This document shows positions 53,707 to 64,000 of a DNA stretch of 64,000 nucleotides, piece after piece (within the stretch, counting starts at the first letter, position 1; each line of letters begins with the position of its first letter). The translations under genes and the position numbers were made by a program. Location of the stretch: the NCBI GenBank assembly GCA_006384855.1, contig VCJN01002889.1, positions 1 through 64,000 on the forward strand, in the 5' to 3' direction. Source of the stretch: Tetraselmis striata (Eukaryota > Chlorophyta > Chlorodendrophyceae > Chlorodendrales > Chlorodendraceae). The notes beneath the pieces were generated by a model. It was not told the DNA's origin. It did not search any database and was given only the letters and a program-made list of their open reading frames with translations.

Positions 53707-54378
53707 ATGGCCGCACCAGACCGCATCCCCCGCGCCCGGGCGCTGGTTCACACAAAGAAGGGACTCCGTGCCCTCAACATATGTTTGCTTTTCGGGGCCG
53801 ACGCCATCGAGCGGGATGTGGCCGAGGTCGCTGGCGTGCCGGCCGCGTCACTGCGTGTGTTCCCGTCGGAGCAAACCGCACTAGAGAGAAGCTACGCCGC
53901 GCCGCTGACCACGTTCGGCGACAGCCTGGGGGAGCAAGGTCAACGGCCGCAACGCGACAACATGCAGGCCGCTCAGTACACCTTCGACGGCGACACCTTG
54001 GTGTTCCACGTCGCGGCGCCGCCGGTGCTGGGCGGTGGTGCACGTAGGCCACGACAGCGATCAACACAGCAGCCGTCGAGCGCGTATTCCACCGGCGGGT
54101 CCGCATCGCGCAGCCGCACATCGCCCGTGCAGGTGCAACAGCTTTGGGACGCTATCAACATGGTATGGCCTCGAGACGACCGCGGCGTCTACTACCCGTC
54201 CCGCGACAGCGAGCACGCTGGTGTGGTGGTCCCTCCGTGTTGGGCGGTGGAGCACGCGCGCGGCGTCTTCCTCGCGAACGCACCTGCGGTCACCAACACG
54301 GCGGACGGCGGCGACGAGATGTCCCTAGACATCTGTCGGTACGCACGCCCACCTCCGCCCACCAACCCACACGGTTGA
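53707..54378 (+). CDS. Hypothetical protein (223 aa)
   Basis: No family recognised. The chosen Met has a favourable context (GCCATGG); the frame is open another 60 nt upstream. The composition is balanced: DRIPRARALVHTKKGLRALN near the start, a possible globular segment with FGADAIERDVAEVAGVPAAS, a Ser/Thr/Gly/Arg linker, then QQLWDAINMVWPRDDRGVYY and a proline-rich end. The GC3-rich, coherent sequence is more gene-like than the surroundings. It may belong to a mobile element, since it is surrounded by relics and preceded by a perfect hairpin. A second ORF follows after 36 nt. Confidence 0.35.
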   Translation: MAAPDRIPRARALVHTKKGLRALNICLLFGADAIERDVAEVAGVPAASLRVFPSEQTALERSYAAPLTTFGDSLGEQGQRPQRDNMQAAQYTFDGDTLVFHVAAPPVLGGGARRPRQRSTQQPSSAYSTGGSASRSRTSPVQVQQLWDAINMVWPRDDRGVYYPSRDSEHAGVVVPPCWAVEHARGVFLANAPAVTNTADGGDEMSLDICRYARPPPPTNPHG

Positions 54379-54413
54379 CTTGTTAAGAACCGCAAAAGGG
54401 AAGGGAAGCTCAC

Positions 54414-54941
54414 GTGCAGGTGCGTGGAAACAGATTCGTCGCCCGCCGTCGGCGTGAGCACTTGAAAGCTTTGAAGGAGGCGGACCGGATGCCCCCAACG
54501 ACCATCCCGTGCTACGAGAGGAGGCCTCCCGGTTTCAGGCTTGGACGCGAGGCCGCTACGGCCGCTTGTGGACCTCCGGCCACAAAGGGGAGCCCGCCGC
54601 GACGCAAGTTTCGGGAGAGTCAGCCCCAAGGTGCGGCCCGTGCATGTCCAACCGCGCTCACTCGGTCGCTGCCTCGCGCTAGTATTATTTACGAGCTGGC
54701 CTCAACACCTTCGGACATGCCCGTGCGCAGACCGGACAAGGGCGACGTTGGCGACCAGCCTCCCGTGATCCCCGCCCCCAAGACCGCCCCCACTGCCGCC
54801 CGTGTCGTCAAGGTCCCGGTGCCCACCCGCTCGACAACCCCCCCTCGGCCACCCTTTGACGAATTGGAGCTTGTGGCGGCGAACGTGGCGCACGCCAAGG
54901 CCGCGAAGGACAAGGCGGTGGCGAAGAACGAAGCGCCATGA
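54414..54941 (+). CDS. Hypothetical protein (175 aa)
   Basis: Starts 36 nt after the previous ORF. The sequence is basic (ARRRREHLKALKEADRM) and then Pro/Ala-rich, with a Lys/Ala-rich C-terminus (AHAKAAKDKAVAKNEAP). No domain is recognised. It could be the continuation of the preceding ORF after a frameshift or intron, or a chance ORF in GC-rich DNA. Confidence 0.22.
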   Translation: MQVRGNRFVARRRREHLKALKEADRMPPTTIPCYERRPPGFRLGREAATAACGPPATKGSPPRRKFRESQPQGAARACPTALTRSLPRASIIYELASTPSDMPVRRPDKGDVGDQPPVIPAPKTAPTAARVVKVPVPTRSTTPPRPPFDELELVAANVAHAKAAKDKAVAKNEAP

Positions 54942-56957
54942 CATCGAGGACGACGAGGACAACGACGACCACGGCAGCGACAAGGACCTGGGCCTAGCGT
55001 CGTAAGTAGGGGCACATGCCGCAGCAACAAAGGATGCATGGCTAGCACGGAAAGGCAAGGCTGCAAGAGGCAAGAAGCGGGGGCGGGGTGGGCAGTAGGT
55101 GGCAGCGTGCCATGCCGGCGTGTAAACAAAACAAGAAAATGCAGACCCTACAAACCCTATCTTTTGATCGGACGGCTCACAAGCCTCCGTTGAAGATAGA
55201 AGTCCCAAACTTTCTCCTATTCGCGCTGTCGTTCAACGACAGAGATGTCATGAAGTACTGCGACTATTTTCGTGCCTGCATTTTTCACGGACGGATGTCG
55301 ATTAAAAATTTTCGGGCTAGTCGTACCCGTGCGAGACGGCCCGGGCAGCCGTCCTTATCCAGGCCGTGTACCCCCCGGTTACACTGGTACGACAGGCGTA
55401 ATTTCGTCACGGTTAGATACGGGTTTAAACGTACAAAGCCATCACTCGCAGATACTAATATCCGGGTGATACTCGTATGATACCGGTAGGCAGTCGCGGC
55501 TGCTCACGGATTATACTCGTACCGCTATGTCACTGTTATGCCGTTATCGCTATTCAGAGTGCAACTACGCAAGTACTAGCGGCGGTGGCATCGCTTAACC
55601 GACAAAAACCCACCAGAGATGTAAGCCACAAGAGCCAAATGGCTAAACAAGCCATGATACGGCGGAAGCACATGCATGCCCATGATCAAGCACCACTGCA
55701 TGCAAGGAGGAGGGCAGTAGCTCTACCTCATGACCAAAGAGGTCAGGCGGTACTTCCTCTCGGCAAGTCAGGAAGGTACTTACAACCATGCATGCGGCAT
55801 GGCAAACGTGATGCTCAGCACACGCACGGACGGCACCAAGCAGTAGACGATGGCTTATCGATGGCGACATACGCGACAACCCAACGATTTAGGCGCCCGA
55901 CATGTAAGGGCGGAAAAGCCCCATCGCGGGCGACTCGACTATCGCGCGGCATTTCCGTCCGACACCGCGCGAGGGCAATCATGCAGCAACAGTAGACATC
56001 AACTCCGCCCAATTAAGGAAAGCCAAACAACATGAGTGAGGTAACCCTCGGGAGGGCCACCGTCGCCGGCATGGGACCACCAAGGATGTCGAGGGGAGCA
56101 ATGCCAACATATCCGAGGAGTATATATACCAAGCAAGAAAAGAAAGCCAACCATGGCGAACACCGCACCCATGCAACTGCCGAGAATAAGGGGGAACATA
56201 TCTCGAAGCACCACGGAGACAAGTAGGCCACGCACTGCGAGCCTTAACTGTGCGCTGCGCAAAGGCGTCACGCCGCACCCCATGACACATACATATAACA
56301 TCATGCCACGGAATAACCGCGCCAAGTGGGAGACAGACGAAGCATGCACAAGACACGGGCAACTCGGACGGGGATTCACGAGTCACGGACACGGACAAGA
56401 GCGCACGCAAATCAACTCGTGGCAAAGGAAGCCACCGGCGAAATAAGTGTCGGCTACCACGGGGGGGAATGCACGCCGTCGTGCCGGGGAAGAGAAGATC
56501 GGCTAGCGCGACCACATCTCCAACATCGGTGGTAGCACCGGAGCCCATCTCAGCCACCGCCACCTCCGAGTCCAAGCATGGCCCATGAACCTCCTACAAG
56601 GAGGCGCCTCACTCAAGCGCCGTCTTAGGGACCAAAAAAAAGACATGGCCACGCTCATGCCCAACGACCTCCGCAGCGTTCGCAAAGGAAACCACGCGGC
56701 GCGCCGCGCAGCATCGGGCTCACCCACCAACCGAACCCTTCAAACTTGCTCTCATCTATCGGTGCCGGTACGTACCAACGCTCACATATAACGAGCGGAT
56801 CGGACAACAAAATCACCAGCACTGTACAAAAACAACCCTCTGGTTACAAACAACCACAGGAGTATAGTGTGGCCGGCCGATCCGCAGTCGCCGCCGCGAC
56901 CACCTGCTCCCGCCATGCGCTCACGGTGAATAGGCTGAGTGTACTATATAGCTATGG
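54942..56957. other. Gene-poor stretch
   Basis: No gene supported. Several ORFs of 60-200 codons overlap on both strands (for example 55477-55995 and 55979-56575) without motifs. No repeat shared with the rest of the window was noticed. Confidence 0.4.
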
Positions 56958-57720
56958 AGGAGGGGGGGGGGGGGGGAGGGGGAGCGCACGCTCACGCTCA
57001 CTTGCGCGATGGCAAGGGGCGGGGCGAGGGTCGCTCTCGCTCGCCCTCGAGGGGGAGGTTGGGGGCAGTCGCACTCTCTCGCTAGCTCGCTAGAGTGTAC
57101 GTGTGTGTGGGGAAGGGGAGGGAGGGGGGGGGGGGGAAGTCGCGCTCGCTCGCTCCCTCGGGGGGGTAAGGGGGGGGGGAGGCGCAAGCGCTCTATCTCC
57201 CTTGCTCGCTCGGCGGGGGAGGGGGGGGGTGGAGTCGCTTTCGCTCGCTCGCTCAATGGTGGTGGGGGGTGGGGGGGGGGGGGTATGGGGGTGGGGGGGA
57301 AGAGTAGCTCTCGCTCGCTCGCTCGAGAGGGGGGGGGGGGGGGGGGGGCGCAGACGCTCGCGCTCGCTGGCTCGAGGGCATGAGACGGGGGGGGGGGGGG
57401 GGGGGGGTTGCTCTCGCTTGCTCGAAGGGAGAGGGGGTTTTACTCTCATTCGCTCACTCGATGGGGGGGCAATCGCTCTCGCTAGCTCGCTCGTGGGGGG
57501 GGGGGGGGGGGGGGTGGAAATTGCTCTCGCTCGCTCACTCGAGGGAGGGGCGGGGGCAGTCGCTCACGCTCGCTGTTTCGAGGACATGGAGCGTGGGGGG
57601 AGACTATCGCTCGCTCGAGAGATGGGAGGGAGGGGGGGGGTGGGGGGGGGGAGGGGGCGCAGTCGCTATCGCATACTCGCTCGAGGGGCGCGTGGGGGGA
57701 GGGGGGGGGATGCAAGGAGC
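56958..57720 (+). repeat. GC-skewed minisatellite of TCGCTCTCGCTCGCTC and G tracts
   Basis: About a dozen irregular units of 50-70 bp alternate a CGCTCTCGCTCGCTCGCTCG block with runs of 8-20 G on the plus strand. One frame reads serial SLARSLEGGGGG, but the frame shifts with tract length and no start or family is evident, so it is noncoding. The strand asymmetry is extreme: G tracts lie on one strand only. Confidence 0.85.
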
Positions 57721-60700
57721 AAACATGGACATGTGGTGGAGCACGTGAAGCGTAGGGAGCGCGTGGAGTTCGCGGCAGCATAGGGGTGGGGTTGCATGCT
57801 TGGCAGCGATAATTGTGTAAGTTTTTACACGACTTGTTTTCAGCTGTTCGTGCTCCCCTCCTTGTCACACACATGAAGTCGCATGGCAGCGTGATGACAT
57901 ATGCAATAGCATAGGGATCGGGGCAGCCGCTTGCGAGGCAAAGCACACATACATACACAGTCACACACACCCAATCGCTCGCACGCAGCTGCCACAACCG
58001 ACAAGCATGGGAGTAGGCACTAGGACTCGCATGTTGGCGGTAGCGCGGGCAGCAAGAAGGTATCGGCAGTGGCTATTACATTGGCATCAACAGAGGTACA
58101 CTCCGCCTAGACAACTCCGGCCCTACCCACAACCCCCGCTCCGGAAGCATGATTGCCGAGGGCCTGCCCCTGCCTTCCAAATAACCTTACAACCCGCGAG
58201 ACGTCCCCGGAGGATGCTCGCCGGAAGCAGCTCACCATAGACGATGTCGACCATATGGACCGCAGCTCCCTCCGTAGACGCATTTGCATCGCCAACGAAA
58301 TCACCTCCCTCAACACAATCGGCACGCTCCACTCCCTCACTCGATTCCCCTCGCATGCTCCCCCCAGCGATGATGGGCACATGGACGACGACGCCCGCGA
58401 CTACGGCTCCGACCTCGGTGACCTGGTCGATGAAGACTACATGGACGACAATGGGGGCCTTTTAAAAGCCCGATGCCAACGAAACACCACATGTCCTAGC
58501 GGCACACCAACACCAAAACCTGAGGCCCTTGGCCAAACCGCAACTCCCATAACGTAACCACCTTTCCCACAAGACGGCACCCCACACGGTGGCGAAGATC
58601 CATGTACGGAGCGCAGAGCAAGGCGGGACGCCTCGGCTGCTCAGTCCGCATGCACTTCCTCTTCGGGACATACCCCACCGCTGGGAACGGACGAGAAAAC
58701 AGCGCCGCCCTAGCTAGATGCCTACCCGAGTAACGGTACAAGTTGCACCCATAGGACCAAATACCCAGAGGACGTCTGGGGCTCTATGAAAAAGTGGGCG
58801 CGGACGCCGGAGCGAGACGCCGCGAAGTCGGAGATAGTAGACCGGAGTAGGGCAGCCCACGGTTGCGATGGACGGAGGAGGTGTTGGAAACAGGAGAGAT
58901 CGGTCAATTAGTTTGAGCTTTAATACGCCTTGTGTCCCCACAACAATTAGAGATGCCAAGCCATGAGAACAACTCGGTCCGGGCGGAGCGGAGAATCGGA
59001 TTAGCATATGCTCTAACAAGTTTTAATTACAATTTCCACCGGCCCATGCCGGCCGGCAACAAAAACCATCCAACTAGGCGGGGGAACCACAAGCGAACGC
59101 ATCAGGGAAGCCGTGCCTCCTACCTACGACATGTAGACACCCACGCGAAGCGCTGCGCCGCACCCAGCACCCACAACGAGAAAGCCGAGCCAAAGGGGCT
59201 CGAAGCGCCGGAAAATGGAAGCGGCAATACGCGGCGGACCGAGAACTCCGCGGCCAACACTGACGAAAAGTACTGCGCCGCCCGGCGGAGCGCGACAATG
59301 GCGCACCCGTCCGCAAACGAAGCACGCCCACTAGACATAGACCGGCCACCCAAGGATGCGCCACTTACCATGGAGCGAGATATGGCGACAAGATAAGGGC
59401 GGCCGGCCGGCGGAAGGACCAACAAGCACATGCCTTTGTACTGTATACCGTATATATATGCACATCGTGTATACTGTAGACTTAAGTGCGATCCGCGGGG
59501 CCAAATTTGAATTTTGAAATTTCTTACAACTTTATTCCGGCTTAGTCTTTGATGCTAAATATGCTAGTTGTCTTGCGGCCGGGCGGCACGAATTCGCATG
59601 AGGTACACTAATTTGATAATGTTCATCGTGCAACCCTCTTAAGGCCATGTCCATCAACTAGCAGGCATATCCCGACTCCTTTGTATTTTCCATTCTTTTT
59701 GTAAGGCCTCTCCCTGTCCCTACCCCGCCCCAGTCTACTCAGGCCGGGCATTTTTCGTGCGTTTGAGGACCCCATACAAACCCAATCGGTCACCCTCATC
59801 CTATCGATAGGTGCCGCCCACTATCCCGGCGGGTGCAGCTAGGGCGCCCCCATGGACGCCCCCTCCCCACCTACCCCCACCAACAGAGCCTCCGCACTCG
59901 GGCTGAGGCAGCCGAGGCGTCCCAACCAACGTGCGGAGGGTGCTGGGCGTGGGGGCAGTTTGGGACGCTGCCGTGCTAGCTGTGCTAGCATGCTAGCCTC
60001 GGAACTGGTGATCCGGGCGTCTCGGCGCTCGGTATCTTCCTGCGGGTCGTTGGAAGATCGCCCCGGCGTCTCGCGGCGTGGCACCCAGTTCCGGCGCCGT
60101 AGCCGGGTGCGGTGGCTTTCTGACTGGAATAGCCGTCACCCGGAGAGGTCGGCGCGGCGGCGGGGCCTGGTCGAGGACCGTGGCCGGAGGGGCGGGCTCG
60201 GGGAAGGGTGGACCAGGGGCGGTAACGGGTCGGAGACAGTTGTCGCGGCGGCCGCGGTCGGTCCGTACGCGGCCGCGGCCGTCTGGCTTGGTCAATGGCC
60301 GGCCTAGCGACCGGGCCGGCCCTCTCCAATGGGGAAGTGACGGCCGACTCGGCCGCGGTCTCGGTCTCGTCTCGGTCGTTGGTAGCGGGTAGAGAGGGTT
60401 ACTTGTCGAACTTGCGGAGGTGGCGCGGCACTGGCCGAAGGACGGACGCTCACGCGCCGGATAGGTATCGCACACTCGAGTGTTGGGCGCTGATTCTTGC
60501 ACCGGCCCCGGCCCCGGATCTTGCCCCGGTGGCGCATGGAAGCGGCGGCTCCTACGAAGCCGAGGTACCTCCTCCGGGGCATCTCGCGCGGCGGCGTGGC
60601 GTTGACGGCGCGTAGCGGATCGCAGCGGGGGGGGGGGGGGGGGGGGGGGGGGAGGGGGGGGGGGAGGGGGGGGGGGGTCGTCGGTCGCTCCAACGATAAA

Positions 60701-61002
60701 CGCATAAATAATGGAGGAAAAAGTGGATGATCTTGCTCGGAGCACGCCGGGGCGCGCGCGTGGTTCGGCGGTTTAGCACGCCGGGTTCTAAGGGGTCGGC
60801 ACATCTTGGGGCTGGAATTCGCGAGGCGACAGTGTAGAGGAGAGGTGCGGCGGCTCGATGCCGACGGCTCAAGGGAGTGGGGATGTGGACTGGGGAGGCC
60901 ATGCTGGAGGCGGACACTCGGAGAGGCCACACTCCGCCGACTTTCGCATCATGGCGTGCCACAACACTGGGTAAATTAGTATTAACACCGTAAAAACGGC
61001 GA
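57721..61002. other. Gene-poor stretch with long G tract
   Basis: No recognisable gene. An acidic ORF at 58153-58557 (DDDARDYGSDLGDLVDEDYM) and GC-rich ORFs at 59852-60745 have no family signature. A 26-G tract at 60627-60652 continues as interrupted G runs to 60677. Confidence 0.4.
60627..60677. repeat. Poly-G tract (26 G plus further runs)
   Basis: 26 uninterrupted G, then A-separated G runs of similar polarity. Confidence 0.95.
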
Positions 61003-61140
61003 AAATTATGACGTTCGCGGGGCCAGCAAACAATAATGAATTGTTTTGCACCTTTGCGTCGGAGTAATCGTGCTATATACGTGATTTATCCCGGCTAATT
61101 TATAGTTTTTTCCCTCTTCGCGGTTGGAAGGGGGGAGGGG
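61003..61140 (+). repeat. Dispersed repeat, partner of ENT intron 5 repeat
   Basis: Shares AATGAATTGTT(T)TGCACC, TTGCGTCGGA and TTTTTCCCTCTTCG with 4397-4535, same orientation. Confidence 0.7.
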
Positions 61141-64000
61141 GTTCGAAAACGTTTTTCATCCGCAGACCGTGTGTGTGTGTCTACGGGGTACCACTGCGGA
61201 CAACCGCAGCCTAAACGGCAATCGTAGAGACGTTGCAAGGGTTTCACACTTGCGAATAGTCATGTCCCGGGGGCGGGAAAAACACTATTGCGGTAGCGAG
61301 GCAAGGCCCTATATTGGCGGGACTGGATGTAAATGTGCAATCTTATTGAAATTGGTCCTACAACTCAACTCGGAAAAGACCCATCTAATGGGGGTCATAA
61401 CAGCGCTGATAATGGTCGCAATATCTAGTGAAAACTGTTCTTTGTATGAATGTATTGCGAAGACAAAAAAGTACTTTCGTCAAAACACGCGTTGCGCTAC
61501 TGATGACTTGTACAAATATGTACCGCTAGGTGGCATTGTATTGTGTACGATAAACTACGTTCGGGAGGTGCTTAGCCTGCTACCTAGATGCCACGACGAT
61601 GCCTTCACCCAGCGCCGCCAACGGCGGATGTGAGCGGCCCCATGGGACCACATGCGCCGCACTTACGGCACAACCCTGACCGCGACCGAGCGCCCCTTAC
61701 GTCGTGCCCTCTTGACCGAAAACACAAGAAATGCCGGATCTTCGCTCGGGTCACCCGCGCCTATGTGAGGCGGCAGGCGACCTACCTTGTCTATGTTGCA
61801 CAAACATACCCGCGGCCGGACGCTCTACCCCTTCTGGCCTCGTCACCCAAAACACATGTTGGGGGGAGGGGGGCTGTTTATATTGAGTACGTCCGCATAT
61901 GTCGACATGTCGTCGCGCGCCTAGGCTAGATACATATACACGGTTGCCCCTGAGCAGCTGGCCGCAAATGCACGAAACGCAGATCATACATAGCGTATAG
62001 CTTTACCAAGCTCCTCTCTTCCCCCATATCACCTCACTAGTTGTAAGCGGGGGCCGAATAAGCTTACATGCGGAGCTCTCAATGGGATAGGACTCGCCCA
62101 AGTATGGACACCATGGGGGCATCGTTGTCTCAGCCGAAGCCCGCTATGGAGGAGGGGCTAGGACACACATGAGTTTGGCCGGAAACTTGAGCCACTCGTC
62201 GAAGCGGGGTCCGCTAACCGCGCTTAATACGGTGCTTCTACTGTATTTGCACTCATTCTTAACTATACGAGCACCGTATATCATATAATCCTTACCCACC
62301 CGGCCTTTAGAGGCCGCTTAATCGAGCTTACCCGCGAAAACTGCTCGCTTATCATGTCATCACAACGACCATCTGGCACCGCATGCCACTCGACTGCAGT
62401 ACTTGTACATAAATTGTACGTGGTGGCGACGTGCGTGGCGGCGCGCAGCGCAAAATGTATGTTAGCCGTACCTCGCGGTAGCGCGTGCATGCTGATAACA
62501 TGGCTCGTGGTCGCACGGTTGTAAGGGGATGATAATACTTTGAGTAAAACTTAGCAAACCTAATGTCATGTACCGATGACCCGGGTACATGGGCTCTTCT
62601 AGAGACTGCTTGTGCGACCGCCGGTGACGACACCACCTGCGGCTCGGTAATTCACAAATAGTCGCGTCCGCAGCACACCTCGTGTAATTCACTTCTCGCA
62701 GTCTCACAGCCAGACAACCTCTTGACAACTCTAAAACCTATTCTTTCGTAGCGAGACCCTCTCTAAAATTAGGCACATTTGGTGCTTCTGCCTCCCTAGA
62801 TCGCTCGACTCTCGTTTCAAAAAAACAAACTCTACGGGTCGCTCTCTTGCGAGGGCGGACTCGGATACTACGGCCCAACCATGCCACTTTTCGTTTCGAC
62901 AACGGTCACAACCTTGTCACATGAAACGACCAGCCTTGTTAAAGCTGTGTCTTTCCCTCTTGCCAGTCTCATACGACTGAGCACGCTTGTTCATTATCGT
63001 GTTGTGGCTTTTGGTTACTCGTTGGCCACCCGTAATTTGGCAATTACCGTTCTGGCGACTTCATAAGGCACGCCTATTGTTTTCGTTTCCCACAAAATTC
63101 GGCGACCTTTCGCCATCTCACATCTCCTACCATTATCTCCGCCTCAACCTTAGACTCGGAGTTGCGCTACGACGCACCAACGACGAATACCCATAACGGT
63201 CGTCACACTCGGGCTTGTTCTTTCCGTGCGCCACTTTTATACAGGCGGAGCCCGCGGTTGAGGCTTGACCGGCCAAAACCCTTATCTCAACAACTTAAGC
63301 CTCAAATCCAAAACCAAGTCCCTCAACCTTAAACCCTAACAAAACCTTAAACCTTAAGATCTCACAACAAAACATAACTTCAGTTTTCTTGACACGAAAC
63401 ATATCGAATATGTTTGCCACTGCGGCTTAATAGCGTTACACCGTTGGCACCACCACGCACGCACATTTGTTAGCTTGCTGGTAAGGCTGTGCATTGTTAT
63501 TTTCAATGGGCTGCTGTTCGGTCCCCGTAGCTCGCAAATTGCCGCTATATCAGAATAAAACAACCCTCTTTCAAATGAGTCGAGTCATTCGCTCGGTAGT
63601 TCCGATAAAGCTCGACAAGTCCTTGAGACCTCGACATCTCGTCGACAGGTCAGACACCCCCCTCAAAATGGCGTCGATAGTCCTACCCTCGGCTAGTTTT
63701 AATTCAAAACGAAATCAACGCCCGCCGAGTTGTATTTCACAACGGCCCACCAGGAGCGGAGGATCCTTGGTGCGGCACGGCCGGCGGCACTACCCCCATC
63801 TCCACGTGGTGGGCGCTGATAGCCCCTTGGACCCGTGCCCGGCTGGGTGCGGCAGGGGGCGTTTGTTAGCGGGGCGGCCGATTGTGGCGGGTCCTCGGAT
63901 CCTGCGACGACCGGGGAGCCAAACGGGGGGCTTTTCAAATAATACTCCCAGTCTCGGTAGCGCCTGCTTGCGCCGCCGGGCAACATTCATGTACGGGGGG
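61141..64000. other. Right end, no recognisable gene
   Basis: Short ORFs only. 61124-61633 (+) contains LQLNSEKTHLMGVI, faintly like the post-RT region of LINEs, but this is too weak to call. 63290-63360 is rich in CCTTAAACC-like words with a single CCCTAA, not a telomere array. Confidence 0.4.

Noticed and set aside
56958..57720. Protein of SLARS-glycine repeats
   Set aside because: The frame depends on homopolymer length, several frames are open at once, and no flanking gene structure exists.
61124..61633. Second LINE reverse transcriptase
   Set aside because: One weak phrase (LNSEKTHLMGV) without YADD or the RQGC-type motif nearby.
63290..63360. Telomere repeats
   Set aside because: Only scattered CCTTAAACC words and a single CCCTAA; no regular array.

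Overview
The window is nuclear DNA of a eukaryote, most likely a chlorophyte green alga. Three spliced genes have GT-AG introns and rebuild to proteins of normal family length with no frame conflict: an equilibrative nucleoside transporter, a PRMT3-type arginine methyltransferase and an A/B-type cyclin. The transporter and PRMT3 genes each have a TGTAA element within about 85 nt of the stop, which is the polyadenylation signal typical of Chlorophyta. The species cannot be named from sequence alone. Homopolymer tracts of 16 to 31 G:C pairs are scattered throughout, in introns and between genes.

Left part (1-16.5 kb): an AT-rich start with no recognisable gene; the 11-exon nucleoside transporter (3163-7232, +); two convergent Sel1-repeat paralogues in tandem (7330-8403 and 10534-11598, both -) sharing an intron at the same codon; decayed ORFs; and a 1.2 kb mobile repeat (15112-16287) bounded by a perfect 13-bp duplication and built from exact 225-bp units.

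Centre (17.3-28.8 kb): the most notable object. A Ty3/gypsy-type retrotransposon has one uninterrupted 2950-codon ORF. In order it encodes Gag with a zinc knuckle, aspartic protease, a DNMT3-like cytosine-5 DNA methyltransferase domain (PCQ and ENV motifs intact), a basic plus hydrophobic linker, reverse transcriptase, RNase H, HHCC integrase, and a C-terminal PHD finger where chromoviruses carry a chromodomain. Two identical 1058-bp repeats lie head to tail upstream; no copy lies downstream. The end of the second repeat and the following bases are perfectly complementary over 22 nt to a site inside the repeat, which suggests Tf1-like self-priming. The methyltransferase and PHD modules together suggest an element that marks or reads chromatin.

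Right of it (29.5-34.4 kb): PRMT3 (+) and the cyclin (-), convergent. From about 34.9 kb to the end is a transposon graveyard: a second, larger copy of the 225-bp-unit family in inverse orientation with an insertion; a partial third copy; a decayed non-LTR retrotransposon (about 39.9-44.2 kb) ending in a 116-bp inverted repeat; a decayed tyrosine-recombinase element (48.4-50.7 kb) flanked by 180-bp direct repeats; a chromovirus relic with integrase tail and chromodomain (about 52.1-52.7 kb); a perfect 21-bp hairpin; a GC-skewed minisatellite (56.9-57.7 kb); and long stretches with no gene that can be supported.
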